From the NCBI GenBank assembly GCA_001939145.1, contig LSRX01000183.1:282158-346157 (forward strand): a stretch of 64,000 nt of DNA, given 5' to 3'. Below are positions 45,974 to 51,465 of the stretch, in pieces. The position numbers and the translations under genes are program-made. Every line of letters starts with the position of its first letter. Position 1 is the first letter of the stretch. The notes below the pieces were generated by a model that was given only the letters and a program-made list of their open reading frames with translations, was not told the DNA's origin and ran no database searches. Source of the stretch: Symbiodinium microadriaticum (Eukaryota; Sar; Dinophyceae; Suessiales; Symbiodiniaceae).

Positions 45974-48289
45974 TACATATATGTATGTATGCACACATAC
46001 TTGTATATATATATATATATATGTATATACAAAGGATATCTACAAGAGGCTCTGTGTCTCTCTCCCTCTCTCTCTCTCTCTATATATATATACACACACA
46101 CACACGACCTTCAGCAAATGTGATTTTCCCTCATGAATGCATCTTCAACACATTTCCTTAGCTCAGGGTTTGGAGAGGTTTCGGGAACGAGGTGTACGTA
46201 CCACTGGACTTGCGTTTGGGAGGTAGCGAACAACACGGCCAACACGACAAGCACAGCAAACCTCACGAGACCCTGTCGAAAGGACAGTCTTAGTCTTATA
46301 TGTGTATTGAGTTGTCTTGCAGACGTCCAACCGTCAACTGCTCAAAAACCCTACAAGTTACAACCGAAACCATCAACGGACGTGGGCCGTAGAACCCTGA
46401 AGACCGGAGCCGAAGAAGAACAACATAATTAGATTAGTATATTAATTAATGTATTATTATATTATTATACTATCTTATTTTTATATTATTATTTATTATA
46501 CAAAGCAAGACGAGAGACCTTCGGATGCTCCTTGAGCCAGATCTCGCCAGCATCGGTCCTCTCAAGATCTGCAGAGCTTTGCGGCTTGGGAGCTCCGTGG
46601 GTTTTTGGGGGCGTCGGGTGTGTATTCAGGGAGTCTTTGCGGGTTAGTAGCAGCAGAAGGCTTGGGACGGCAGTTTCGATCGATCCCTGAATTTCAGCTC
46701 ACATGCAGCAGCTTCTTGGTACGTTTATGGCATCCCTTTGCGCGCAGACCGGATTTCGACTCCAGACCTCTGGATCCCTCCGTGCAAAACCATCATATGG
46801 GACTTTCTGCAAATTAGGGTACCCTATTTTGGGGGTTCTTATAATAAGGATCCTACCATTTAGGGTACTACATTAGGCCCCCTGTTTTCGGACACCTCCA
46901 TATCTTGAGTTGCGGGTCAGGAGACTATGGCGAGATTCAGCCATGGTGCTATATTGAGGTACTCCTGCAAGTCGGGAAAGTATGGTGTCCTTCAGTCATG
47001 GTAAGTAGGGTTTTGTGAGTTTTGTGTTTACTTCTTCAAGCTCCCTAGGCCCTTGTTTGAAGAGCTGTAAGCCCCAAGAACACGCCCCTTTTCTTCCTGC
47101 CTCGCAGATAGCTTCGTTTCAGAAGCCACAAGTAGCAGCTTACGTCCTCCGGGCTCAGTAGCGTCCGACGGGCTCGGATGGAGGTGCGAAAGGCAATTCG
47201 CATGGTCTGCCCCTGGGCACTCGCTGAGGATGGCTTCCGACTCCACGGCAAACGACTCTGACGCGCGAGATCAGCCTTGGGATTGGGAACGCCGAGAAGG
47301 CCAGGGAATGCTAGGTTCCGAAGGTGTATATTTAAGGGCTCATGTGCAGGAAGGCTTCGGACCGGAGCCGGCCGCCTCAGAATCGCTATCCACGGCTTTT
47401 TAGACTTCTCCTAAACCCTGATAAGCCCCATGTGACTTAGGGAGCGTCGAGACAGGCATCTCGAGGAACTCCACGCGACAACTTCAGCCAAAGAGCTGAG
47501 TACTTAGTTACCTTCAGCTTGCGTCTTTGCTCGGATCAGGCTCCTAGAATCCGCCATCTACCCTTTCTTGCAGACTCTGATTACCTTTTTTTCGGAATAT
47601 GAGACTCCGGTAACGGGGGTACCTAAGGGTCCTGCCGAGCAGGGCCTGGGAAAGCTGCGGCTGAGCCAAATTATGGGTTGCTTATGTATAGGTGTGGCTT
47701 TGGGTTTCGACTCTCACACTCGCTAAGGCTTTAATGTAAAATAATTTAGGCTTTAGGATCGTAAGAACCTTGCTATTCTTGGGGGAGCTTGTTCGGTTTT
47801 CCATAATGCTTTCTGATGCGAACTGATGGGGTTGGCAAGTAGAACCCATGCAGTCGCCGTCCGCCCCTCGATCATGCGATACCTCAGAAGAGAAAGGCCA
47901 GGCGGTATCTATCCGAAGCCAAGCAAGAAGCCCCCGACGTAGGTTGAGCGTTCGATCTGATACTCCGTCTCCCTTTTGCAGAGGCTGCTGGGCATGATCA
48001 GTGCGACGCCTCCATGCAGTTCTCAGCTGCGCATCAGGGAAGGAGTCGGGGAGCGTCGGGCCCCAGAAGCAATTCAGGGTTTAGGGTTTAGGGGTTCAGG
48101 GAGAGCGCGGCTTCGTGCGGGGAGGACACCTCTTGGACGTAAAGAGACCCGAAGATGATGCAGACATCCGCTTGCAAAAGCCGGCGAACCCCGATATAAA
48201 GCCAGGAAGGCTCCGTCAGAAGCTCGAGGTGCAGACGTTCTGAGCCGGAAGGCGACCCTTCCCAGCTTCATACACCAAGGGCTCCGTTT
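13963..48289 (-). CDS. UROD: Uroporphyrinogen decarboxylase, multi-exon, N-terminus not found
   Basis: UROD decarboxylates uroporphyrinogen III to coproporphyrinogen III in heme and chlorophyll synthesis; in algae it usually acts in the plastid. Exons seen on the minus strand, in protein order: 48289-48237 (probable), 47645-47623 (weak), 46568-46519, 45879-45844, 44516-44472, 42688-42647, 42159-42088, 40420-40364, 39376-39306, 38438-38357, then 14868-14828 and 14033-13963. Spliced motifs fit the family in order: [103 protein letters not shown]. Phases agree at every junction from 46.57 to 38.36 kb. Donors are a mix of GT and GC. Missing are the N-terminal Arg-containing active-site segment, part of the central substrate loop, and one exon before LIANLGEGL; phase demands one there. 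The 38.36 to 14.87 kb interval contains another complete gene. Identity is very secure; full extent is not. Confidence 0.88.
14225..14350. repeat. Degenerate tandem repeat (ggtactayaagggttnct)
   Basis: Units of about 35 bp with acaggatactacaagggtt and aaaggtactataagggctt. The same theme appears at 31.28-31.40 kb. Confidence 0.5.
14828..14868 (-). CDS. UROD: UROD exon ([13 protein letters not shown]), displaced
   Basis: Forty-one bases, acceptor gcccctgcccag, GC donor (GCCGGG). Reads [13 protein letters not shown] plus one base. This is the conserved segment expected about 20 residues after LQGNFDP, but here it lies 23.5 kb beyond that exon, past a complete unrelated gene. It joins in phase to the next exon, giving GKESPELVQAF. 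Confidence 0.85.
15415..16380. repeat. Inverted-repeat-flanked block with duplicated polypyrimidine unit
   Basis: Left arm: four copies of GATCAAAAAAAACTATT-like units (15423-15510). Right arm: three inverted copies (16310-16370). Between them a unit of about 210 bp (cacgaaagatgcccacgcaa then (TTTC)n to tgttgttcctttgtgt) occurs twice, at about 15577-15803 and 16064-16280. Looks like a composite mobile or amplified structure. Confidence 0.7.
15868..15952 (-). CDS. Candidate minus-strand exon
   Basis: Acceptor gattgcag, consensus GC donor CAG|GCAAGC, 85 bases. Reads [16 protein letters not shown] then [12 protein letters not shown]. Not a recognisable UROD segment. Lies between the NOLC1-like gene and the UROD 3' exons. 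Confidence 0.3.
16461..16546. mobile_element. Palindromic element, family D
   Basis: Inverted repeats tacccaaagcgtccaagtac and gtacttggaccctttgggta flank a 46-bp loop. A half site, agggtccaagtacctgat, recurs at about 19258. Confidence 0.65.
16678..16770 (-). CDS. Candidate minus-strand exon
   Basis: Ends at the ideal donor CAG|GTATGT. Reads [17 protein letters not shown] then [11 protein letters not shown]. An acceptor-like AG lies near 16770. Unknown. Confidence 0.25.
16832..16990 (-). repeat. Interstitial telomere-like tract (CCCTAAA-type)
   Basis: A run of aaaccctaaatccctaaacc units with point changes (ccctacatccc, ccctgcatccc). Confidence 0.75.
17126..17159 (+). repeat. Dispersed 35-bp conserved motif, copy 2
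   Basis: ctcccacctagctaggacga then gcccgcattgcag. Two substitutions from the 7.6 kb copy. Confidence 0.62.
17585..17706. mobile_element. Palindromic element, single copy
   Basis: Arms aggttccccagtagccccct and ctactgggggaacct pair. A nested hairpin aagggtacgcaggtaccctt sits in the left half. Confidence 0.55.
17721..17820. mobile_element. Palindromic MITE-like element, family A, copy 1
   Basis: About 100 bp with terminal inverted repeats GGGTAGTTCTCTAAATT and its complement, and an inner core resembling tagcacggcacccttt. No coding capacity. Best-preserved copy together with 59.58 kb. Confidence 0.75.
17888..18000. mobile_element. Palindromic element, family F, copy 1
   Basis: Ends in aggggccgtgataattag and tcacttaggcccct, with agtgttggtaatcac inside. 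About 110 bp. Confidence 0.55.
18826..19003 (+). CDS. Candidate plus-strand terminal exon, unknown product
   Basis: An excellent acceptor (tgctctctgcttttcag) is followed by 59 open codons to TAA. Parts read [13 protein letters not shown] and [19 protein letters not shown]. Not recognised. It sits tail-to-tail with the NOLC1-like gene and inside the long UROD intron. Upstream plus-strand frames (18.37-18.66, 18.61-18.77 kb) could be earlier exons, but no joins are proven. Confidence 0.35.
19805..19839 (+). repeat. Dispersed 35-bp conserved motif, copy 3
   Basis: ctcccacttagcaaggacga then gcacgattgcaggg, again between telomere-like repeats and in the same orientation. Confidence 0.62.
20221..20245 (-). 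CDS. NOLC1: NOLC1-like terminal exon (LDDSDDE stop)
   Basis: Twenty-five bases, acceptor agcggctgag. Reads PLDDSDDE then TGA, an acidic C-terminus typical of the family. Confidence 0.82.
20221..35326 (-). CDS. NOLC1: NOLC1/SRP40-type nucleolar phosphoprotein, nested in UROD intron
   Basis: NOLC1 (Nopp140)/SRP40 proteins are nucleolar chaperones of snoRNPs and RNA polymerase I, with an N-terminal LisH motif, acidic/basic low-complexity repeats and a conserved SRP40 C-terminal domain. Minus-strand exons: 35326-35255 (LisH), 33049-33006 (second helix), 31225-31186 (basic NLS), probable repeat exon running into the N gap at 29.26 kb, 26375-26261, 25674-25581, 24866-24809, 24130-24118, 22904-22860, 21325-21289, 20245-20221 (stop). 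The last six join in perfect phase to read [58 protein letters not shown], stop. That is the SRP40_C signature (G.KA..DL..GKGFR.E..KKKR.S..GG.ID..VNSI). The start exon was not found, and the joins among the 33-25 kb exons are approximate. GT and GC donors are about equal. Confidence 0.87.
21289..21325 (-). CDS. NOLC1: NOLC1-like exon: [12 protein letters not shown]
   Basis: Thirty-seven bases, acceptor tcactgctgcag, donor GTCTAT. Reads [12 protein letters not shown], completing the GGxIDxxVNSIxF motif. In phase with both neighbours. Confidence 0.88.
21650..21736. mobile_element. Palindromic element, family B, copy 1
   Basis: Near-perfect 26-base inverted repeats (ccataggcccctgagtag ... tacttaggggcctatgg) around a TTTATG-rich loop. 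87 bp. Confidence 0.72.
22735..22856 (-). repeat. Interstitial telomere-like tract
   Basis: ctaaaccctctaaacccttaaacc units running to the edge of the conserved NOLC1-like exon at 22860. Confidence 0.75.
22860..22904 (-). CDS. NOLC1: NOLC1-like exon: SRP40 signature ([13 protein letters not shown])
   Basis: Forty-five bases, acceptor cggctcctcag, GC donor (GCACGG). Reads [15 protein letters not shown], the most conserved SRP40_C segment (GFRxEKxKKKRGSYRGG). It is buried between telomere-like tracts. Confidence 0.9.
23250..23378. mobile_element. Family F element, copy 2
   Basis: Shares aatagggttttgggctcc and cagtattggtaatcat with the other copies. Ends are worn. Confidence 0.5.
23950..24064. 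mobile_element. Family B element, copy 2, inner duplication
   Basis: Same termini (cccataggcccctaagtag, ggaactactcaggggcc). The motif tttgggattcccttatagaa occurs twice in the loop, making it longer than copy 1. Confidence 0.7.
24118..24130 (-). CDS. NOLC1: NOLC1-like 13-base microexon (VKGK)
   Basis: Thirteen bases gtgaaagggaagg between acceptor ..gcctcgcggag and GC donor GCCAGC. It starts in phase 0 and ends in phase 1, exactly what both neighbours need, and supplies the VKGKG of the RGKGFR motif. No other short stretch I saw in the intron does this. Confidence 0.55.
24120..24300 (+). repeat. Tandem ~70-bp unit (gagggcttagtgtttgtg)
   Basis: Three units of gagagggcttagtg followed by ccctttgggtttagggtt. 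The NOLC1-like microexon lies at its left edge. Confidence 0.5.
24590..24681. mobile_element. Family A element, copy 2, one end worn
   Basis: Shares gtacggcacccttataaa and the right terminus ctaatttagagaattaccc. The left terminus is shortened. Lies in a NOLC1-like intron region. Confidence 0.65.
24809..24866 (-). CDS. NOLC1: NOLC1-like exon: SRP40 domain ([13 protein letters not shown])
   Basis: Fifty-eight bases, acceptor tatcttgcag, GC donor (GCCTCG). Reads [19 protein letters not shown], matching the SRP40_C block yGxKAxxDLxxx. Ends in phase 0. Confidence 0.82.
25581..25674 (-). CDS. NOLC1: NOLC1-like exon: SRP40 domain, variable part
   Basis: Ninety-four bases, acceptor ..gaaggcag, donor GTTAGG. 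Reads [17 protein letters not shown] then [14 protein letters not shown]. Third codon positions are strongly G/C. It lies between the TPFKRV and [11 protein letters not shown] exons, in the part of the domain that varies among species. Confidence 0.6.
25858..26165. repeat. Complex AT/AC/ATAC microsatellite
   Basis: (CA)n, (GTAT)n, (AT)n, (ACATAT)n and long (AT)n. Open frames here encode only Tyr/Ile/His repeats and are not genes. Confidence 0.85.
26261..26375 (-). CDS. NOLC1: NOLC1-like exon: start of SRP40 domain (TPFKRV)
   Basis: Acceptor gggcttag, donor GTAAAT (an inner GT after HRHS would give phase 0). Reads [15 protein letters not shown] then [17 protein letters not shown]. The TPFxRV motif after an acidic/lysine stretch opens the SRP40_C domain. 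Confidence 0.7.
26557..26666. mobile_element. Family B-related element
   Basis: Inverted repeats tagtctccattgtagttcct and its partner near 26640-26660. Shares tagttccttttt with family B, but the outer ends differ. Confidence 0.6.
27788..27935 (+). repeat. Interstitial telomere-like tract
   Basis: aggggtttaggggttt units, an octamer variant of the telomere motif, for about 150 bp. Confidence 0.75.
28166..28280. mobile_element. Palindromic element, family E, copy 1
   Basis: Inverted arms gttgatggtataaatcctgc and gcaggatttatatcatcaac. The loop carries tccttattatgggtaatgc. Confidence 0.65.
28960..29190 (-). repeat. Interstitial telomere-like tract next to the gap
   Basis: accctaaaccctaggcccta and ctccctaaaccc units leading up to the GC-rich edge of the N gap. 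Confidence 0.7.
29202..29259 (-). CDS. NOLC1: Partial Ala-rich exon cut by the sequence gap
   Basis: Bases left of the gap are GC-rich, unlike the surrounding intron, and on the minus strand read [18 protein letters not shown]. This alanine-, glutamate- and lysine-rich composition is what the NOLC1 repeat region has. I infer that low-complexity coding repeats caused the assembly gap. The 3' border is uncertain. Confidence 0.35.
29260..30182. other. Assembly gap, 923 Ns
   Basis: Unsequenced. The left edge is GC-rich coding-like sequence. The right edge is a TATACG/CATA simple repeat. Open frames reported across it are artefacts. Missing NOLC1-like exons, and possibly one UROD exon, may lie inside. 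Confidence 0.99.
30183..30560. repeat. TATACG, CATATA and TACA/TATG microsatellite field
   Basis: Hexamer tatacg, then catata, cataga and catacata tetramers, ending with (GTAT)n from 30517. It follows the gap directly. Confidence 0.85.
31186..31225 (-). CDS. NOLC1: NOLC1-like exon: basic nuclear-localisation segment
   Basis: Forty bases, acceptor ..ctcaaccgag, donor GTGCGG. Reads [13 protein letters not shown], a classical basic NLS typical of the linker of nucleolar proteins. Assigned by position between the LisH and SRP40 exons on the same strand. Confidence 0.5.
31265..31400. repeat. Degenerate tandem repeat (actataaggtctctattaca)
   Basis: Four units of about 35 bp (aggactataaggtct, ctacaggactatacggtct and similar). 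Confidence 0.5.
31515..31605. repeat. TATCTA / AT microsatellite
   Basis: (ATCTAT)n then (AT)n. Confidence 0.8.
33006..33049 (-). CDS. NOLC1: NOLC1-like exon: second LisH-region helix (probable)
   Basis: Reads [14 protein letters not shown], comparable to SLLDIYSFWLKS that follows LisH in NOLC1. Acceptor ..gccttaag, GC donor (GCTGCC), or a later GA donor. It does not join in phase directly to the LisH exon, so a small exon is missing between them. Confidence 0.45.
33650..33870. mobile_element. Family F element, copy 3, expanded by microsatellite
   Basis: Left part ttaataattagaatagggtt and right part acactgttccaactattaag match family F. The centre has been replaced or expanded by AATA, ATGA and (AT)n repeats. 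Confidence 0.5.
35255..35326 (-). CDS. NOLC1: NOLC1-like exon: LisH motif
   Basis: Seventy-two bases, phase 0 to 0, acceptor ..gctctaag, GC donor (GCCGCA). Reads [16 protein letters not shown] then KTLKVFEK. Matches the LisH start of NOLC1 (DLYPLVxxFLxxNxLxxxxxxFxK). Reading past the donor would give a short tail and TAG, which is why this could be mistaken for a terminal exon. Confidence 0.83.
35330..38350. other. Spacer between NOLC1-like start and UROD exon
   Basis: Should contain the NOLC1-like first exon and promoter, and perhaps the missing UROD exon, but I recognise neither. It has an AT microsatellite, telomere-like motifs and a plus-strand open stretch at 38.01-38.30 kb of unknown meaning. 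Confidence 0.4.
36596..36640. repeat. AT/ACAC microsatellite
   Basis: Two short (AT)n runs split by acacacat. Confidence 0.75.
38357..38438 (-). CDS. UROD: UROD exon (LQGNFDP)
   Basis: Eighty-two bases, acceptor ..gtatctgag, probable GC donor (GCTTGG). Reads [16 protein letters not shown] then [15 protein letters not shown][FLM]DP is a signature of the family. The last residues diverge from relatives, so the 3' border is less sure. Confidence 0.88.
39306..39376 (-). CDS. UROD: UROD exon ([14 protein letters not shown])
   Basis: Seventy-one bases, acceptor after tgtccgag, donor GTGAGC. Reads [17 protein letters not shown] then SSQLKA. It corresponds to the family's AGxDxVxxDWTxDxAxA block. 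It ends in phase 2 and joins in frame to the next exon. Confidence 0.92.
40364..40420 (-). CDS. UROD: UROD exon ([14 protein letters not shown])
   Basis: Fifty-seven bases, phase 0 to 0, acceptor acctttgcag, donor GTTCCT. Reads [19 protein letters not shown]. Joined to the next exon, it gives the 12-residue spacing between the RG and AG motifs expected for the family. Confidence 0.92.
41815..42078 (-). repeat. Interstitial telomere-like tract inside UROD intron
   Basis: taaaccctataaaccctcta units. It ends ten bases from the UROD exon 42088-42159. Confidence 0.75.
42088..42159 (-). CDS. UROD: UROD exon ([13 protein letters not shown])
   Basis: Seventy-two bases, phase 0 to 0. Reads [17 protein letters not shown] then LKERHPE, matching family EDFxxFxLPYxxxIVxGxKxRHPD. 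GC donor (GCCCAC). A GT eight bases further on would break phase with the next exon, so GC is preferred. Confidence 0.9.
42647..42688 (-). CDS. UROD: UROD exon ([12 protein letters not shown])
   Basis: Forty-two bases, phase 0 to 0, acceptor gagcctttcag, donor GTTCCA. It reads [14 protein letters not shown], aligning with QVFDSWAGxLSP of the family at identical spacing. An ORF on the opposite strand here is its shadow. Confidence 0.88.
43106..43215. other. Single-N contig join with duplicated 33-bp end
   Basis: One N at 43182. The 33 bases after it (43183-43215) repeat 43106-43138 exactly. This looks like two overlapping contig ends left unmerged, not a biological duplication. Confidence 0.8.
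44000..44640. repeat. Mixed telomere-like tracts, both orientations, and (CT)n
   Basis: cctaaaccctaaaccg near 44010, ctaaaccccta near 44190, a (CT)n run at 44346-44372, then tttagggtttacaatc near 44620. The UROD exon 44472-44516 is embedded here. Confidence 0.6.
44472..44516 (-). CDS. UROD: UROD exon ([10 protein letters not shown])
   Basis: Forty-five bases, phase 0 to 0, reading [15 protein letters not shown], matching family xxxYLxxQxxAGA. GC donor (GCGCAG). The acceptor side ends in an adenine run that resembles the nearby dispersed repeat at 44.63-44.83 kb. Confidence 0.86.
44610..44833. other. Single-N contig join with duplicated 94-bp end
   Basis: One N at 44739. Bases 44740-44833 repeat 44610-44703, including ccctctcgcatggctgagg. 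Same signature as the 43182 join. The true genome probably has one copy. Confidence 0.78.
45540..45832. repeat. Tandem array of about 60-bp units beside a UROD exon
   Basis: At least four units containing ggatccTAACCTAAA-like and gctatccaaaaa-like motifs with attcyataggatc between them. They sit in the intron just downstream of the exon at 45844. Confidence 0.6.
45844..45879 (-). CDS. UROD: UROD exon (helix before substrate strand)
   Basis: Thirty-six bases, phase 0 to 0, reading [12 protein letters not shown], matching the family helix (xSxxLLxxLTxx). It ends at a GC donor (GCTCTC). A tandem repeat block lies immediately downstream in the intron. Confidence 0.75.
45919..46110. repeat. AT, CT and CA microsatellite field
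   Basis: (AT)n of about 48 bases, a second (AT)n, then (CT)n and (CA)n. Between two UROD exons. Confidence 0.82.
46519..46568 (-). CDS. UROD: UROD exon (TDAG..WLKEHP segment)
   Basis: Acceptor ..gctctgcag, donor GTCTCT. It reads [16 protein letters not shown], the segment after the family's glycine-rich loop, and ends in phase 0, joining directly to the next exon. Confidence 0.82.
46812..46893. mobile_element. Family C element, copy 2
   Basis: Repeats ggttcttataataaggatcc and ggtactacattagg at the same spacing as the 11.3 kb copy, 35 kb away in a UROD intron. Confidence 0.65.
47623..47645 (-). CDS. UROD: Possible UROD microexon
   Basis: Twenty-three bases between a strong acceptor (gcagctttcccag) and donor GTACCC read ALLGRTL. 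This would fit the helix before the LGFxGxPWT motif. It is short and weak and rests mainly on the splice sites. Confidence 0.2.
48237..48289 (-). CDS. UROD: UROD exon, N-terminal half (probable)
   Basis: The acceptor follows a pyrimidine-rich ...cgcccag and the donor is GTCTGC. It reads [17 protein letters not shown], resembling the family segment YFEAGEGPRFTSPV that follows the FSDIL motif. It ends in phase 0. No neighbouring exon could be joined to it with certainty. Confidence 0.5.
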
Positions 48290-48783
48290 CTGGGCGTCGG
48301 CAAAGTGTCAAGAAATGACTCTCAGTAATTATTAAATACCGAGCGGTGGTGCAAAGGCCCCGAAGCCCAGAGAGACAAACCTTTTGCTCTGATGACTGTT
48401 TGCGCAGCCGCCTTGAACAGCAGTTGTGGCAACAGCTCGTCTCCTCCGAAACTGCCACAATGAGGGCACACCTTGTGCTTGCAAATCCCCTCCGAACTGT
48501 TACCGAAGCGCTTGACATCCTCCACGCGCTGCCTTCCGAGCTAGACTTATTCGTGCACTGAGGAAGCATGGGCACAGGAAGAGTTTCGGCAAAGGGGGGC
48601 GCGGACTGTGGCGACTTCTGAACTCTAAATCGTTGCTGTCTTCAGCTCTGAAACCAACAACAGTATGCCTTCCACGGCTTCGTGTCACTCATAGGTTTGC
48701 AGATCGAATAGGGGACGCAATGACGATGGATCATCTGTGAGACTGCCAGCAGCTCATGAATGTCACGTTCTCAACAAGAAGAG

Positions 48784-48897
48784 GTGCGGCTGAGCCAGCT
48801 GGAAAGGAGGCTGTACGGAAGCATCAGATGCCTTGCAAAGCTGGTCTCTGACTGGAAGAGCCCACAGAGCTGCGTCAAGCTTGCGAAGCTAATCTAA
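48784..48897 (+). CDS. Candidate plus-strand terminal exon
   Basis: Follows acaagaagag. 37 codons plus TAA with mostly G/C third positions, reading VRLSQLERRLYGSIRCLA then KLVSDWKSPQSCVKLAKLI. Unknown. Lies just upstream of the most 5' UROD exon found, on the other strand. Confidence 0.35.
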   Translation: MRLSQLERRLYGSIRCLAKLVSDWKSPQSCVKLAKLI

Positions 48898-51156
48898 CAA
48901 CTCGGTGTTTAAACTGCGACTTTAGCAACTTTAGCTGAGGAAGGTACAAGGATTCTGGTGTTCATGGACTCATCTGCTGTCGAAACCCTATACTCGCAAA
49001 CCCCATCGGGTAAAGCTAAAGGGCCAGCCACGGCAGTCGCAGACTCGTGCCACTACCGACTGAAGGAGCATGCTACAGAAACTCTTCGAAAGCTTCTCAG
49101 CCTATAGAAGCCCATGTATATGCTTTGCCAACCTTGGAGTCGAAAGCACCAGAGACAAATGTATCATGGCCCATCTGCTGCCCTAAAGGTGGCGGTTCGC
49201 CCCTTCTTTCGGCAACCTCACCACTCAGAGAGCCTCCTCGAAGTGCATGGCCTTGAACCCCCTCTGAATCTACCAAGCGGGAGATCTTCGGCCCCCTTTT
49301 CCAGGTATCTTGAGACAGCTAACTCCAAAAATCCTCAGCCCGTGCAAAGTGCAGGGGTTCGGGCGGCTCGGTTTTGGAGCTGCTTAGGGCTCAGAGCCAG
49401 TGCTTTGGACCCTGCTCCTGTAGGTGGAAGGCAGCAATACAGATCACGGCGATTCCGGATCCGCTGATCACAAGAGAGCAGAAACAGCACCTCAGTGTCG
49501 CTCCGCTTCGCGGGCCACAGATCGGCTTTGCAAGTGTAGTGACGGACAAGGCGCTATGGGTGGAGTGTGTCTTTCAGCAGAGGCCCCGGCAAGGTGGGCA
49601 ACTAATCTCACGGCACCGTCATGGAAACGTCATGGAAAGTGGCAGAACGCCAGAACCCTCAACGACCGAACGAAGGAGCGTAAAGCCTCGGAGCGGGCTT
49701 CCTGGCAAAGTGATCCCTGCGCCCTCGAATCCATGACTCCTTGTGCGACAGCGACTAGGCAGCCTCTGATAAACATCGGCATGGAGCGTTTAGACCACCT
49801 GGCACATCAAGGGTCTTTATTGGAAAAGCAGTGAACGCCGCTTGCTTATGAGGAAGACGTCGCAAGCGGATCCTCAAACGATGGCATAGTGCCAGAGAAT
49901 GCTTAGATACGATGCAGAAACTGTGGCTTTCTGTGCAGAAGTTTTCGTGGCGTAAGCCTTCACGAGATCTTCTGAGTCGTCGCTTCGGCGATGCCTCAGG
50001 GCGAACCAAAGCTGCCCTTCCCCTAAACCCTAGCCCTGGCCTTCCAAGGGCAAGGCATCGCGGAGCAAAGGGATTTGACCCGGGAACGATGGTCTCATTC
50101 ACACCACTCCCAAGCAGCACTGACGCCTCCAAGGGCATGCTCTCCTTCGGGGACTCATTCGGAACCGTTCGGAACCGGTAGCAAGGGCGCTCTATGGGTC
50201 TTACGATGCCACAAACAACCTCGAGCTCGAAGCAAGAAACCTTCACCGACTTTGAGACTAAAGGAACGGCCTTTGTAGCTAAATCGCTTTATCAAACATT
50301 TAGTCCTCCGACTCCACCGCTTCCGAGGGACCTGGAATTGCGGAGAGCCTTTGTGAAAGGTGTGTGTTGAAATGCTGGTCTTCAGGGCTCTTCTTGGGCC
50401 ACCCGGCTGCTGGTGTAGGCCTCCCTTTGTTGGCTCTACTTCTACTGAAAGGCGGAAGAAGCTGCGCAGTCCATCTTCAACTTTTTAGCTCACCACGGGG
50501 CCAGAAGAGTGATTCCACGCAAGGACCATGGGAGCATCTGCCAGCTCCACGACCTCCGACTCCTCTTCCTTGCTCAAAGGGCCGACAGAGGGATCACAGC
50601 AGAGGATGAGCGAAGCACACATAAGTGCTTGGGGCTTAAGCTTGGGGTTGAAAAGCCCTTAGGGTGATTACTCGTCCCAGCTCATGTGAGGTTTGTGCTG
50701 GGCTGGTGCAGCAGTTGCAGGGCGATTGAAGCCGGCGAATGTAGAAGAACAACATGACATGCACAAGGCAACTGCCAGCTGCAAGAAGCTTGGCTCCGTG
50801 AAGGTTCGCTTGCAATTGACCTGGCAGCACCCAAACACGGCGTCGGATTTTCTTGCCCTGTACCTGGCATGTTCGGCTTTGCCAAGTTCGCGTCCTTCGG
50901 GCCTGAAAACTCAGAAGAGACTTCTTAATACAGAAGCCCAGCACATCGAGCTTCTAGGTTGCGAGAAGTGCGACATCGTGGCACGGCCGTTGAGCCACGG
51001 CCACCCTGAATCGCCGAGGAACGCCTAAGGTAAACATGTTGGGGCATGGCAGTCCCTTTTCTGGCAAGGCCCCAATGCCCGAAACCCTAAACGAGCACCG
51101 AGACTCTTGCACAGCTCGAACCCAAACAGAAACTACCAGATTTACGATTCACGCAG

Positions 51157-51383
51157 GTGCATCGCCCTTTGACCTTCACCCCTTCCTTGGAGAAGGGTCA
51201 AGGCATGACATCTGGTGCCTAAGTGCTCTACAAAACTTCGTCCTGGCCTTCAGCGCCTGGGCTGCATTTCCACTGTGGCTGTTTTGGCGGAGGGGCGTTC
51301 CAGGCTCAGAGGACAAGGGTCCGGAAGACCCAGCAGTGGCGTTCTTTAGTCCGGTGGACCTCAACTTTTGGTGGCAGGCGTGA
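51157..51383 (+). CDS. Candidate terminal exon with a membrane segment
   Basis: Acceptor ttcacgcag, then an open frame to TGA at 51383. It carries one hydrophobic stretch (NFVLAFSAWAAFPLWLFW) and then an acidic region. Family A palindrome starts on the next base. Product unknown. Confidence 0.35.
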
Positions 51384-51465
51384 GGGTAGTTCTCTAAATT
51401 CGGGTTCCCTTTTAGGTTGCCAATATAGTACGGAACCCTTATAAAGAGGACCCTACTTTAGACCT
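51384..51465. mobile_element. Family A element, copy 3
   Basis: Begins gggtagttctctaaattcgg directly after the stop codon of a candidate terminal exon (51383). Contains atatagtacggaaccc. The right end is degenerate. Confidence 0.65.

Noticed and set aside
48110..48180. Minus-strand [11 protein letters not shown] resembling UROD IIFSDIL
   Set aside because: It lies downstream of the exon that should follow it in the protein, so the order is wrong. Probably chance.
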